This document shows, piece after piece, positions 45,875 to 54,356 of a stretch of 64,000 nucleotides of DNA (positions are counted from its first letter, which is position 1; each line of letters opens with the position of its first letter). Made by a program: the position numbers and the translations under genes. The stretch covers positions 186,001 to 250,000 of the forward strand of contig NZ_JAHBGD010000002.1 in NCBI RefSeq assembly GCF_018390605.1. Direction: 5' to 3'. This DNA comes from Ancylobacter defluvii. GTDB lineage: Bacteria; Pseudomonadota; Alphaproteobacteria; Rhizobiales; Xanthobacteraceae. The notes below the pieces were generated by a model. The model was not told the DNA's origin, made no database searches, and saw nothing but the letters and a program-made list of their open reading frames with translations.

Positions 45875-47155
45875 ATGATCGTCTTCATTTTTGTCGGCTC
45901 CCTGCTCGCGCTCATGGCGCTCGGCATGCCGGTCGCCTTCGCGCTGATCGGCTGCGGCCTGGTCATGATGTTCTACATGGGCTTCACCGACCCGCAGATC
46001 ATCATCCAGAACATGTGGGACGGCGCCAACTCGTTCCCGCTGCTCGCCGTGCCCTTCTTCATGCTGGCCGGCGAGTTCATGAATGCCGGCGGCATGACCC
46101 GGCGCATCATCACCATGGCGATGGCCTGGGTCGGGCACATTCGCGGCGGCCTTGGCTATGTGGCGGTGATGGCGGCGGTGATCATGGCGTCGCTGTCGGG
46201 CTCGGCGGTCGCCGATACCGCCGCACTCGCCTCGGTGCTGGTGCCGCTGATGCGCAACGCCGGCTACGACGTCAACCGTTCCTGCGGCCTCATCGCCTGC
46301 GGCGGCATCATCGCGCCGGTGATCCCGCCCTCCATCGGCCTGATCATCTTCGGCGTCACCGGCGGGGTGTCGATCACCAAGTTGTTCATCGCCGGCATCG
46401 TGCCGGGCGCACTGATGGGCCTGGCTATCATGCTGGCCTGGCGGTGGTGCATCCAGCGGGACAATCCGCGTACGGAGCCCAAGCGCAGCATGAAGGAGCG
46501 CCTCACGGAGACGCGTGATGCGTTCTGGGCGCTGCTGCTGCCGGTGGTGATCATCGGCGGACTGAAGTTCGGCATCTTCACTCCCACCGAGGCCGCGGTC
46601 ATCGCCGCCGTCTACTCGCTGTTCGTCGGCGTGGTGATCTATCGCGAGATCAAGATCCGCGATCTGTTCCACCTGATCTACCGCGCGGCGGAAACCACCG
46701 CCGTCATCATGTTCCTGGTCGCCGCCGCCGGCGTGTCGGCCTGGCTGATCACCACCGCCGATATTCCCCAGCAGCTCGCCGAGATGGTTGCCCCGTTCAT
46801 GGACAGCCCGATGCTGCTGACGGCGATCTTGATGATCCTGGTGCTCATCGTCGGCACGGCGCTCGACTTCACCCCGACGGTGTTGATCCTCACCCCGGTG
46901 CTGATGCCGGTGATCAAGCAGGCGGGCATCGATCCGGTCTATTTCGGCGTGCTGTTCATCATGAACAACGCGCTGGGGCTGGTGACGCCGCCCGTCGGCA
47001 CGGTGCTCAACGTGGTGTGCGGCGTCGCCAAGGTGCCGATGAGCGGGGTGATCCGCGGGGTGCTGCCGTTCCTGATCGCCCAAACCATCGTGATGTTCCT
47101 GCTGGTGGTGTTCCCGCAGATCGTCATGTGGCCGCTGCAATGGATGACCCGCTGA
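45875..47155 (+). CDS. dctM: TRAP transporter large permease DctM
   Basis: 426 residues, about twelve hydrophobic segments, standard DctM length. Signatures: GMPVAFALIGCGLVMMFY, MLAGEFMNAGGMTRRIITMAMAWVGHIRGGLGYVAVMAAVIMASLSGSAVADTAAL, GGIIAPVIPPSIGLIIFGV, FTPTEAAVIAAVYSLFVG. GGGGAG precedes the ATG. Transport subunit for the operon substrate, probably idonate or a related hexonate, which is inference from neighbours. Confidence 0.95.
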   Translation: MIVFIFVGSLLALMALGMPVAFALIGCGLVMMFYMGFTDPQIIIQNMWDGANSFPLLAVPFFMLAGEFMNAGGMTRRIITMAMAWVGHIRGGLGYVAVMAAVIMASLSGSAVADTAALASVLVPLMRNAGYDVNRSCGLIACGGIIAPVIPPSIGLIIFGVTGGVSITKLFIAGIVPGALMGLAIMLAWRWCIQRDNPRTEPKRSMKERLTETRDAFWALLLPVVIIGGLKFGIFTPTEAAVIAAVYSLFVGVVIYREIKIRDLFHLIYRAAETTAVIMFLVAAAGVSAWLITTADIPQQLAEMVAPFMDSPMLLTAILMILVLIVGTALDFTPTVLILTPVLMPVIKQAGIDPVYFGVLFIMNNALGLVTPPVGTVLNVVCGVAKVPMSGVIRGVLPFLIAQTIVMFLLVVFPQIVMWPLQWMTR

Positions 47156-47215
47156 GCGCGGGTCCTCCACCTCTCCCCTACACTCCCGGCAACTTTCGAC
47201 CGAAGGACCCACCCC

Positions 47216-48253
47216 ATGCGCGCCATCGTCATCCACGCCCCGCACGATCTGCGCATCGAGCCCATGCCGGCGCCGGCGCCAAGCCCAAACGAGGTGCTGG
47301 TGCGCATGGGCGCGGGCGGCATCTGCGGCTCGGACCTGCATTACTTCCATAATGGCGGCTTCGGCACCGTCCGGCTGAAGCAGCCCATGGTGCTCGGCCA
47401 CGAAGTTGCCGGCACGGTGGCCGCGGTCGGATCGGCGGTCAGCCGCGTCGCGGTGGGCGATCGGGTGGCGGTCAATCCCTCCGGTCCCTGCGGCGCCTGC
47501 GAGTATTGCCGTCAGGGCTTGCGCAACCAGTGCCTCGACATGCGCTTCTACGGCAGCGCGATGCGCTTTCCGCATGTGCAGGGCGCCTTCCGCGAGGAGA
47601 TGACCGTGCCGGAGGCCCAGGCGGTGAAGCTCGGCCCGGAGGTCGATCTCGCCCTCGCCGCCCTGTGCGAGCCTTTCGCGGTGGCGCTGCACGCCGTGGC
47701 CCAGGCCGGCGCGCTCGAGGGCAAGACGGTGCTGGTCTCCGGCTGCGGCCCGATCGGCTGCCTGGTGATCGCCGGCGTAAAGCTGGCCGGGGCCGCCGAG
47801 ATCATCGCCACCGACATCGCGCCCGAGGCCTTGGCGATCGCCGCGCGTCTTGGCGCGACGCGCTGCGTCGACGTGTCGGGCGGCACCGGGGCGCTGGCCG
47901 ACCTCGCCCGCGACAAGGGCCGTGTGGACGCCGCCCTGGAATGCTCCGGCAATGCCGCCGCGCTGTCGACCGCCATCGAGCTGGTGCGCCCGCGCGGCAC
48001 CATCGTGCTGGTCGGCCTCGGCGGCGACCTGCCGCTGCCGATGAACAGCATCGTTGCCAAGGAACTCGACATAAAGGGCAGCTTCCGTTTCGACACGGAG
48101 TTCGCCCGCGCCGCCGAGCTCGTCTCGACCGGCGCGGTCGACCTGAGCCCGCTGCTGACCGGCAGCTTCCCGATCGAGGAGGCCGAGGCCGCCTTCGCCC
48201 TCGCCTCCGACCGCCGGCGGGCGATGAAGGTGCAGTTCCGCTTCGGGGCCTGA
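47216..48253 (+). CDS. idnD: L-idonate 5-dehydrogenase (zinc MDR family)
   Basis: 345 residues. Catalytic zinc site GICGSDLHY and GHE; structural zinc cysteines CGACEYCRQGLRNQC; Rossmann VLVSGCGPIGCLV. The stretch MRFYGSAMRFPHVQGAFREEM is characteristic of IdnD. The enzyme oxidises L-idonate to 5-keto-D-gluconate. Downstream of the TRAP genes and upstream of gluconokinase; the SDR at 43291 supplies the next step. AAGGA precedes the start. Confidence 0.87.
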   Translation: MRAIVIHAPHDLRIEPMPAPAPSPNEVLVRMGAGGICGSDLHYFHNGGFGTVRLKQPMVLGHEVAGTVAAVGSAVSRVAVGDRVAVNPSGPCGACEYCRQGLRNQCLDMRFYGSAMRFPHVQGAFREEMTVPEAQAVKLGPEVDLALAALCEPFAVALHAVAQAGALEGKTVLVSGCGPIGCLVIAGVKLAGAAEIIATDIAPEALAIAARLGATRCVDVSGGTGALADLARDKGRVDAALECSGNAAALSTAIELVRPRGTIVLVGLGGDLPLPMNSIVAKELDIKGSFRFDTEFARAAELVSTGAVDLSPLLTGSFPIEEAEAAFALASDRRRAMKVQFRFGA

Positions 48254-48387
48254 CCGGCTCACGCCCGCCGGACCACCGGCTGACGGCGACCGTTACGCCG
48301 CTCGCCGCCGCAGCAGCGACGCTGCTATAGGATGCCGATTCACACCCCGGCCGCGACGTTGGTCCCGGCCCTCTTGAGGATGCGCGT

Positions 48388-48906
48388 ATGGCGGCCCCCG
48401 ACTTCATCGTGGTGATGGGCGTGTCCGGCTGCGGCAAGAGCGCGGTCGCCGAGGGGCTCGCCACCGCGCTTGCCGGCACCTTCATCGAGGCGGACCGCCT
48501 GCATAGCGCGGACAACGTCGAACGGATGCGACAGGGGATAGGCCTCACCGACGAGATGCGCTGGCCGTGGCTCGCGACCGTATGCGAGACGGCCAGGGCC
48601 GAGCCGAAGCGTCCGGTGGTGATCGCCTGTTCGGCGCTGAAGAGGAGCTATCGCGATTTTCTGCGCGAGCGGCTGGGCGCGGTGCGTTTCGTCTTCCTCG
48701 ACGGCTCGCGCGAGGTCATCGCCGAGCGCATGCGCGCCCGCCCCGGCCACTTCGCCACCGTCTCGCTGCTCGACAGCCAGATTGCCACCCTGGAGCCGCC
48801 GGCACCGGACGAGGACGCGGTGCGGCTCTCTATCACCCTGTCGCTGTCCGACATCGTCGCCGAGGCGTGCAAGTCCCTGCTTCACCCGCAAGGTTTGCCG
48901 GGCTGA
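48388..48906 (+). CDS. gntK: Gluconokinase
   Basis: 172 residues, a typical GntK/IdnK length. P-loop MGVSGCGKSAV, then EADRLHSADNVERMRQGIGLTDEMRWPWL and ACSALKRSYRDFLRE, all hallmark gluconokinase segments. It phosphorylates D-gluconate to 6-phosphogluconate for the Entner-Doudoroff or pentose phosphate routes. A 134-nt gap separates it from idnD, so it may have its own promoter; GAGGA precedes the start. Confidence 0.93.
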   Translation: MAAPDFIVVMGVSGCGKSAVAEGLATALAGTFIEADRLHSADNVERMRQGIGLTDEMRWPWLATVCETARAEPKRPVVIACSALKRSYRDFLRERLGAVRFVFLDGSREVIAERMRARPGHFATVSLLDSQIATLEPPAPDEDAVRLSITLSLSDIVAEACKSLLHPQGLPG

Positions 48907-48939
48907 CGCCGCGCACGCCGCGCCACCGCCGCCGCGAGG

Positions 48940-49884
48940 CTACGCGCCGAAGGCCGGACCGAGGCTTCCCGCGAAGCGTGCCGCCAGCCGCTCCCGCTTG
49001 AAAGCTTCCACCAGGAATTCCGCGAAGGCGCGGGTCTTCGCCGGCAGCAGCGAACGCGACGCGTAATAGAGCGAGATCGCTCCCGCATCGGCATACCAAT
49101 ACGGCAGCAGGCGGATAAGCGCGCCGCTCTCGAGATCCGGCAGCACGTCGGGCACCGCGAGCAGGGCGACGCCGAGCCCGAGCCGCGCCGCCTCGCGCAT
49201 GGCCGCCGGATCGTTCACCACCACCTTCTCGCCCGGCAGGGCTCCCATTTCCGTGCCGTCGACATGGCGCATCGTCCAGCGGCGTATGCGGCCGGTGCGC
49301 AGCGAGCGCATGGCGATGCCGTCCAGCGCGGCGAGCCCGGCCGGATCCGTCGGCGCCACCCGGCCGGACATGTAGCCCGGCGAGGCCACGGCGACGACAT
49401 GCGCCGGCGCCAGCGTCCGGGCGACGATGCCGGGCGCGAGATCGAAGCCGCCGCCGATCGCGGCGTCGTAGCCTTCGAGCACCAGATCGACCTGTCGGTT
49501 CTCGAAATGCCATTCGGGGCGAATGCGGGGATGGCGGGCGAGGAACTCCGGCAGCAGCGGCAGGATATGGGTTACGCCGAAGGTCGGCGGCAGGCTCACC
49601 TTGAGCACGCCGGCCGGCTCGGCGGTGCCGGCCCCCGCATCGGCGACGGCCGCCTGCAAGGCATCCAGATTGCCGCCGATGGCAAGCAGGAAGCGCTCCC
49701 CGGCCTCGGTCAGCGTCAGCTTGCGGGTGGAACGCTGGAACAGGCGGACACCGAGATTGCGCTCCAGCATCGCCACGTTGCGGCTCACCGCGGCCGGGGT
49801 GAGCGCCAGCCGGCGCGCCGCCGAGGAGAAGCTGCCAGCCTCCGCGCTGCGCACGAAGCTCTCCAGATTGGCCAGCGTTTCCAT
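48940..49884 (-). CDS. LysR-family regulator
   Basis: 314 residues. HTH: LANLESFVRSAEAGSFSSAARRLALTPAAVSRNVAMLERNLGVRLFQRSTRKLTLTEAGERF, then effector domain (LKVSLPPTFGVTHILPLLPEFLARHP). This is the CrgA/DsdC-like group regulating divergent oxidoreductase genes. Divergent from an SDR gene; the 107-nt gap holds two overlapping palindromes that fit its operator. Confidence 0.93.
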   Translation of the reverse strand: METLANLESFVRSAEAGSFSSAARRLALTPAAVSRNVAMLERNLGVRLFQRSTRKLTLTEAGERFLLAIGGNLDALQAAVADAGAGTAEPAGVLKVSLPPTFGVTHILPLLPEFLARHPRIRPEWHFENRQVDLVLEGYDAAIGGGFDLAPGIVARTLAPAHVVAVASPGYMSGRVAPTDPAGLAALDGIAMRSLRTGRIRRWTMRHVDGTEMGALPGEKVVVNDPAAMREAARLGLGVALLAVPDVLPDLESGALIRLLPYWYADAGAISLYYASRSLLPAKTRAFAEFLVEAFKRERLAARFAGSLGPAFGA

Positions 49885-49890
49885 CTCGCC

Positions 49891-49915
49891 TTCAATGTTT
49901 CATTGAAAATGAAAC
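49891..49915. promoter_or_regulatory. Overlapping palindromes, LysR operator
   Basis: TTCAATG-TTT-CATTGAA (49891-49907) and GTTTCATT-GAA-AATGAAAC (49897-49915) are both exact inverted repeats sharing the middle 11 nt. They lie 7 nt upstream of lysR and about 77 nt upstream of the SDR gene. The T-N11-A spacing of LysR boxes is satisfied. Confidence 0.75.
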
Positions 49916-49991
49916 AACTGAATACCGTCTAATCCAAACGAAATAAACCGCCGATCTTCTCTCCAACGACATTCGAACCGGAGCGAAGCTC

Positions 49992-50741
49992 ATGACCATC
50001 TCCCTCCCCCTCGCCGGCAAGGCCGCCCTCGTCACCGGCGGCTCACGCTCGATCGGCGCCGCCATCGCCCGCCGGCTCGCCGCCGACGGCGCGTCCGTCG
50101 CCATCACCTACAATGCCTCGCCGGAGAAGGCCCGGCAGGTGGTCGCCGACATCGAAGCGGCCGGCGGCCGCGCCATCGCCATCGCGGCTGACGCCGGCGC
50201 GCCGGAAGCGGTACGCGCGGCGGTGACCCGCGCCATCGAAGCGTTCGGCGGCATCGACATCCTCGTCAACAATGCCGGGCTCGGCCTCGGCGGGCCGATC
50301 GAGGAGGTCTCCTTCGAGACCTATGAACGCATGATCGCGGTGAACGTCACCGGCGTCTTCGTCGCCACGCAGGAAGCCGCCCGCCACATGAAAGCCGGTG
50401 GGCGCATCATCCAGATCGGCTCGTCGATGACACGCTATGCCGCCTTCCCCACCGCCTCGCTCTACACGCTGACCAAGGGCGCCATCACCGGCTTCAACCG
50501 CTCGCTGGTGCGCGATCTCGGGCCGAAGGGCATCACCGTCAACACCGTGCATCCCGGCCCGACCGATACCGACATGAACCCGGCAGACGGCCCGGTCGCC
50601 CGGATCGTCGGTCCCGGCATGGCGGTCGGCCGCTACGGCCAGCCGCATGAGATCGCCGCGGTCGTCGCCTTCCTGGCGAGCCCGGACGCCGCCTTCGTCA
50701 CCGGCGCCGACATCGTCGCCGATGGCGGCCTCACCGCCTGA
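49992..50741 (+). CDS. SDR family oxidoreductase (FabG-like)
   Basis: 249 residues. TGGSRSIGAAIARRL cofactor loop, NNAGLGLGGPI, IGSSMTRYAAFPTASLYTLTKGAITGFNRSLVRDLGPKGITVN with Ser/Tyr/Lys triad, and the C-terminal FVTGADIVADGGLTA. The arginine after TGGS suggests NADPH use. Likely target of the divergent LysR regulator and first of a run of small oxidoreductases. Substrate unknown. Confidence 0.92.
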   Translation: MTISLPLAGKAALVTGGSRSIGAAIARRLAADGASVAITYNASPEKARQVVADIEAAGGRAIAIAADAGAPEAVRAAVTRAIEAFGGIDILVNNAGLGLGGPIEEVSFETYERMIAVNVTGVFVATQEAARHMKAGGRIIQIGSSMTRYAAFPTASLYTLTKGAITGFNRSLVRDLGPKGITVNTVHPGPTDTDMNPADGPVARIVGPGMAVGRYGQPHEIAAVVAFLASPDAAFVTGADIVADGGLTA

Positions 50742-50786
50742 TCGCCCCCAAGACAATCGCCCCTAAGACATTCGCCCCCAAGCCAA
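50742..50786 (+). repeat. Three tandem 15-bp repeats between SDR and F420-reductase-like genes
   Basis: TCGCCCCCAAGACAA, TCGCCCCTAAGACAT and TCGCCCCCAAGCCAA lie head to tail (50742-50756, 50757-50771, 50772-50786), filling nearly the whole intergenic gap. Copy number is likely variable and would change gene spacing. Confidence 0.85.
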
Positions 50787-50798
50787 AGGATCACCCCC

Positions 50799-51401
50799 AT
50801 GCCCAGCATCGGCATCATCGGCGCCGGCCAGATCGGCCAGGCCTTCGCCACGGTCCTCGCCCGCCACGGCATTGCCGCCACCCTCGCCAACAGCCGCGGC
50901 CCTGCCAGCCTGCAACAGATCGTCGCCGCCATCGGTCCGGCCATCGCGGCCGGCACACGGGAAGAAGCGGCGTCCAAGGACATCGTCCTGGTCGCCGTCA
51001 ACTGGTCGAAACTTCCCGCAGCCCTTGCCGGCTTGCCCGACTTCGGCGGGCGGATCGTGCTGGATGCCAATAACCCGATCGAGATGCCGCTGTTCAAGCC
51101 GGCCGAGCTCTATGGCCGCGCCTCCTCGGAAGTCTTTGCCGACCTTGTTCCGGGGGCCCGCGTGGTGAATGCGTTCAACCATCTGCCGCCGTCGCTGCTG
51201 ACCGGCGACCCGCAGGCGGAGGGTGGCCGGCGGGTGCTGTTCTATTCGGGCGACGACGCCAACGCCAAGGCCGAGGTCGGTACGCTGATCGGCCAGCTCG
51301 GCTTTTTCGGCATCGATCTCGGCTCGCTCGCGGTGGGCGGCCGGCTGGTGCAGTTTCCCGGCGGCCCGCTGCCGGCGCTGAACCTCGTCCGGTTCGGCTG
51401 A
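50799..51401 (+). CDS. NADPH-dependent F420-reductase-like protein
   Basis: 200 residues. Rossmann start MPSIGIIGAGQIGQAFATVLARHGIAATLANSRGP with NRGP-like phosphate loop for NADP, then IVLVAVNWSKLPAAL, VLDANNPIE, VVNAFNHLPPSLL. The family (F420_oxidored) in organisms without F420 acts on other or unknown substrates. Downstream of an SDR and followed by a strong hairpin, so these two probably form one transcript. Confidence 0.9.
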   Translation: MPSIGIIGAGQIGQAFATVLARHGIAATLANSRGPASLQQIVAAIGPAIAAGTREEAASKDIVLVAVNWSKLPAALAGLPDFGGRIVLDANNPIEMPLFKPAELYGRASSEVFADLVPGARVVNAFNHLPPSLLTGDPQAEGGRRVLFYSGDDANAKAEVGTLIGQLGFFGIDLGSLAVGGRLVQFPGGPLPALNLVRFG

Positions 51402-51404
51402 GAA

Positions 51405-51445
51405 GCCGATCCACTCCGGCGACGCCTCGCCGGGGTGGATTCGGC
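51405..51445 (+). terminator. Long hairpin after the F420-reductase-like gene
   Basis: A stem of about 19 pairs between 51405-51422 and 51427-51445 around the 4-nt loop CGCC, with one bulged T and one G-T pair, starting 4 nt after the stop codon. No U-tract, yet the stem is very stable; plausible transcription end. 51446-51627 shows nothing else. Confidence 0.55.
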
Positions 51446-51627
51446 CCGCCCCCGCCCGGCAGCCCTCGGCCTTCAAGAGGCAGAACGGCCTTCCAATGCA
51501 AACCAAGGGATGATCGGGCGATATCCCTCGATGAGGCATCGAAGCCAGCGGATAATGGGGTATCGGTCCCCGGCTGCTTAACCTGCCCCTCACGCCTGCA
51601 AGTCCCGGCGCGAGGGAGGAATGAGCC

Positions 51628-51789
51628 ATGAATGCGCGGATGCTGACCGTCGTTGCCTTTTCCTGTGTCGTGGCCATCTGCGCGCTTACCGCGCGATCAC
51701 CCGATGGGCGTGGTGAAATGTCGAGCGCCGGACATTCGAGGACGATGACGGAAATCGTGCTCTCGCAGATATCGGCGCCGCACCCCTGA
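51628..51789 (+). CDS. Small exported or membrane protein, unknown
   Basis: 53 residues: MNARMLTVVAFSCVVAICALTARSP, then a short polar tail ending LSQISAPHP. One N-terminal hydrophobic stretch suggests an inner-membrane anchor or signal peptide. GAGGGAGGA lies 6-8 nt upstream of the ATG, a strong ribosome site, which is the main argument for translation. No homologue recognised. Confidence 0.45.
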   Translation: MNARMLTVVAFSCVVAICALTARSPDGRGEMSSAGHSRTMTEIVLSQISAPHP

Positions 51790-52166
51790 TCGCGCGATGC
51801 GTGGGGACGGCCCGTGTCGGCCGGCGTCCACCGATATACCGCCTATGAAATCATTTCACAGATGATGTGGACCTCAGGCCCATTATCACGACGGGCCCGC
51901 CGCCTTATCTGATGTCCATGCAGAACCGTCCCGCCATTGGTGCCATCGTGCAGCCGCACCGCCTCAAGCCCGCGTCGAGCACCCACTCGACGATGACGGG
52001 CGCACGCAGCGTGCCCGCACCGCGAAGGGCCGTCGCTTCCATCGAGGCAATGCCCGGCAATCGGCCGGCCTTCGCCATGATCGACGAAGCGCTGTTCGAG
52101 ATCGTCCCGGCGTGTGACACGGACAAGGCGGCGATTGCCGCGTAACCATCCATCAGGAGCACTTGC
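51790..52166. other. Gene-free stretch upstream of the aldo/keto reductase
   Basis: 377 nt. Open frames exist on both strands (e.g. plus 51867-52145) but none has a ribosome site or family resemblance. A 13-bp perfect palindrome TGAAAT-C-ATTTCA sits at 51846-51858 in a locally AT-richer patch and may be an operator. It could hold remains of a decayed gene. Confidence 0.35.
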
Positions 52167-52991
52167 ATGCAGACCGTGTCCGTCAAGGGCGCCGAGATCC
52201 CCGCCCTCGGCTTCGGCGTCTTCCGCATGTCGGACGATGAAGTGGAACGGGTCGTCCCGGCAGCACTCGAAGCCGGCTTCACCCATTTCGACACCGCGCA
52301 GATCTATGGCAACGAAGCCGCGCTCGGCCGTGCGCTGCACGCCGCCGGCGCGCGCCGCGAGAACCTGTTCCTGACCACCAAGGTCTGGGTCGACAAGTAC
52401 AGCCCCGAGCCGTTCGCGGCCTCCGTGACCGAGAGCCTCGACAAGCTGAAGGTCGACCAGGTGGATCTGCTGCTGCTGCACTGGCCCGGCGACAAGGTGG
52501 CGATTGCCGACCAGATCGCCATGCTGAACGCGGTGCAGGCCGCCGGCCGCACCCGCTTCATCGGCGTCAGCAACCAGAACGTCGCCCAGCTGCGCGAATC
52601 CGTGGCGCTGAGCGCCGCGCCGATCGTCACCAACCAGATCGAGCTTCACCCCTATCTCGATCAGCAGGCGATGGTGAAAGCCGCCGCCGCCTCGGGTGTC
52701 AGCCTCACCGCCTATTTCGGCATGGCCGATGGCGCCGTGCCGCGCGATGAACAGCTGTGCGCCATCGGCGCCAGGCACGGCAAGAGCGCCGCGCAGGTCG
52801 GGCTGCGCTGGCTGATCCAGCAGGGCTTCATCGCGCTGTCCAAGACGGCGAAGCCCGAGCGGGTGGCCGAAAACATCGCCATCTTCGACTTCGTCCTCAG
52901 CGACGAGGACATGGCGGCGATCGGGAAGCTCGCCCGCCCCGATGGCCGGCTGGTCAGCCCGCCCGGCCTGGCGCCGGCCTGGGACGCGTGA
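52167..52991 (+). CDS. Aldo/keto reductase
   Basis: 274 residues, NADPH-dependent AKR TIM barrel. Tetrad: D in FDTAQIYGNE, Y in the same motif, K in LTTKVWVD, H in LLLHWPG. NADPH-binding end: GFIALSKTAKPERVAEN. Similar to 2,5-diketo-D-gluconate reductases (AKR5C), though the substrate is not proven; the nearby idonate/gluconate genes make a ketogluconate possible. AGGAG precedes the ATG; followed 27 nt later by an MFS gene. Confidence 0.92.
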   Translation: MQTVSVKGAEIPALGFGVFRMSDDEVERVVPAALEAGFTHFDTAQIYGNEAALGRALHAAGARRENLFLTTKVWVDKYSPEPFAASVTESLDKLKVDQVDLLLLHWPGDKVAIADQIAMLNAVQAAGRTRFIGVSNQNVAQLRESVALSAAPIVTNQIELHPYLDQQAMVKAAAASGVSLTAYFGMADGAVPRDEQLCAIGARHGKSAAQVGLRWLIQQGFIALSKTAKPERVAENIAIFDFVLSDEDMAAIGKLARPDGRLVSPPGLAPAWDA

Positions 52992-53018
52992 ACGCGGCAT
53001 AGAAGCAGGAAGCACGAC

Positions 53019-54227
53019 ATGGACGCCATAGCATCGGACGCACCGGCGCGAGCGCGCCGGAGCGGCGGCATCAACTGGCCGCTCCTCGCCCTCGCCATCG
53101 GCGCCTTCGGCATCGGCACCACGGAATTCGCCCCGATGGGGCTGCTGCCGGTCATCGCCGAGGGCGTCGACGTCTCGATCCCGACCGCCGGGCTGCTGGT
53201 CAGCGCCTACGCCATCGGCGTGATGGTCGGCGCGCCGGTGATGACGCTGGCCTTCAGCCGGTTCGGCAAGCGGACCGCGCTGATGCTGCTGATGGGCATC
53301 TTCACCGTCGGCAACCTGCTCTCGGCGCTGGCGCCGGGCTACACGACGCTGCTGCTTGCCCGCCTCGTCACCAGCCTCAACCATGGCGCCTTCTTCGGCC
53401 TCGGCGCCATCGTCGCGGCAAGCGTGGTGCCGAAGGAGAAGCAGGCCAGCGCGGTCGCCGCCATGTTCATGGGGCTGACCATCGCCAATATTGGCGGCGT
53501 GCCGGCGGCGACCTGGGTCGGCCAGCAGATCGGCTGGCGCATGGCGTTTGCCGGCACGGCCGTGCTGGGCCTGGTCGCCATCGCCTCGCTGTGGCTGGCG
53601 CTGCCGCGGGGAACGGCCGGCAAGCTGCCCGACGTGCGGCGCGAGCTCCGCGTGCTGACGCATCCGACCGTGCTGCTCGCCATGGCGACCACGGTGCTGG
53701 GCGCCGGCGCCATGTTCACGCTCTACACCTATGTCGCCCCGGTGCTGGCGGAGCTGACCGGCGCCTCGAACGCCTTCGTCACCCTCGCTTTGGTGCTGAT
53801 CGGCGTCGGCTTCACCCTCGGCAACGGCCTCGGCGGCCGGTTGGCGGACTGGTCGCTCGACGGCGCGACGATGATCTTCCTCGCCGCGCTCGCCGCCATC
53901 ATGGCGACGCTGCCGCTGCTGCTGACCAGCCATGTCGGCGCGGCGATCGGGCTGCTGGTCTGGGGCGCTGCCGCCTTCGCCATCGTCCCGCCGGTACAGA
54001 TGCGGGTGATGCAGGCTGCCGCCGAAGCGCCCGGCCTCGCCTCCTCGATCAATGTCGGCGCCTTCAATCTCGGCAATGCGCTCGGCGCCGCGGTGGGCGG
54101 CGTCGTGATCAGCCTCGACCTCGGCTATCAGGCGGTGCCGGTCGCCGGCGGCCTGCTGGCGGCCGGCGGACTGGCGCTGGCATGGCTCGGCCGCGCCCGG
54201 CCCGCAACGCAGCCCTGCCGGGCGTGA
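53019..54227 (+). CDS. MFS transporter, DHA1 family
   Basis: 402 residues, twelve hydrophobic segments, AraJ/YdhP-like: LALAIGAFGIGTTEFAPMGLLPVIAEGVDVSIPTAGLLVSAYAIGVMVGAPVMTL and ARLVTSLNHGAFFGLGAIVAASVVPKEKQASAVAAMFMGLTIANIGGVPAATWVGQQIGW. These match sugar/drug efflux proteins of the DHA1 branch. AGGAAG precedes the ATG. Probably cotranscribed with the aldo/keto reductase; ends before a long hairpin. Confidence 0.93.
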   Translation: MDAIASDAPARARRSGGINWPLLALAIGAFGIGTTEFAPMGLLPVIAEGVDVSIPTAGLLVSAYAIGVMVGAPVMTLAFSRFGKRTALMLLMGIFTVGNLLSALAPGYTTLLLARLVTSLNHGAFFGLGAIVAASVVPKEKQASAVAAMFMGLTIANIGGVPAATWVGQQIGWRMAFAGTAVLGLVAIASLWLALPRGTAGKLPDVRRELRVLTHPTVLLAMATTVLGAGAMFTLYTYVAPVLAELTGASNAFVTLALVLIGVGFTLGNGLGGRLADWSLDGATMIFLAALAAIMATLPLLLTSHVGAAIGLLVWGAAAFAIVPPVQMRVMQAAAEAPGLASSINVGAFNLGNALGAAVGGVVISLDLGYQAVPVAGGLLAAGGLALAWLGRARPATQPCRA

Positions 54228-54244
54228 GATGCACGACGTGACCT

Positions 54245-54280
54245 GCCGGATGGGTCAAACGATGATTTGACCTATCCGGC
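54245..54280. terminator. Long 15-bp stem-loop downstream of the MFS gene
   Basis: GCCGGAT, G, GGTCAAA (54245-54259) pairs with TTTGACC, T, ATCCGGC (54266-54280), one G-T pair, 6-nt loop. It begins 17 nt after the MFS stop and 77 nt before the next gene. No T-run. Either a terminator or an operator for the SoxYZ-like gene (GGTCAAA/TTTGACC half-sites). Confidence 0.5.
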
Positions 54281-54356
54281 GCGCCGAGCAGGCGTATGAT
54301 CGGCTCCTGAACTGCCGGGCGGAAAACGACCGGGCGGACAAACCGGGAGAGTTCTC

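Noticed and set aside
45704..48262. Open frame of about 850 codons on the minus strand
   Set aside because: Antisense to dctQ, dctM and idnD; composition full of His/Arg/Asp typical of mirrored codons, no domains.
51867..52145. 92-codon plus-strand frame upstream of the aldo/keto reductase
   Set aside because: No ribosome site, no family resemblance, and equally open frames on the other strand.
51843..53933. Open frame of about 700 codons on the minus strand
   Set aside because: Mostly antisense to the aldo/keto reductase and MFS genes, with repetitive Gly/Arg/His composition.
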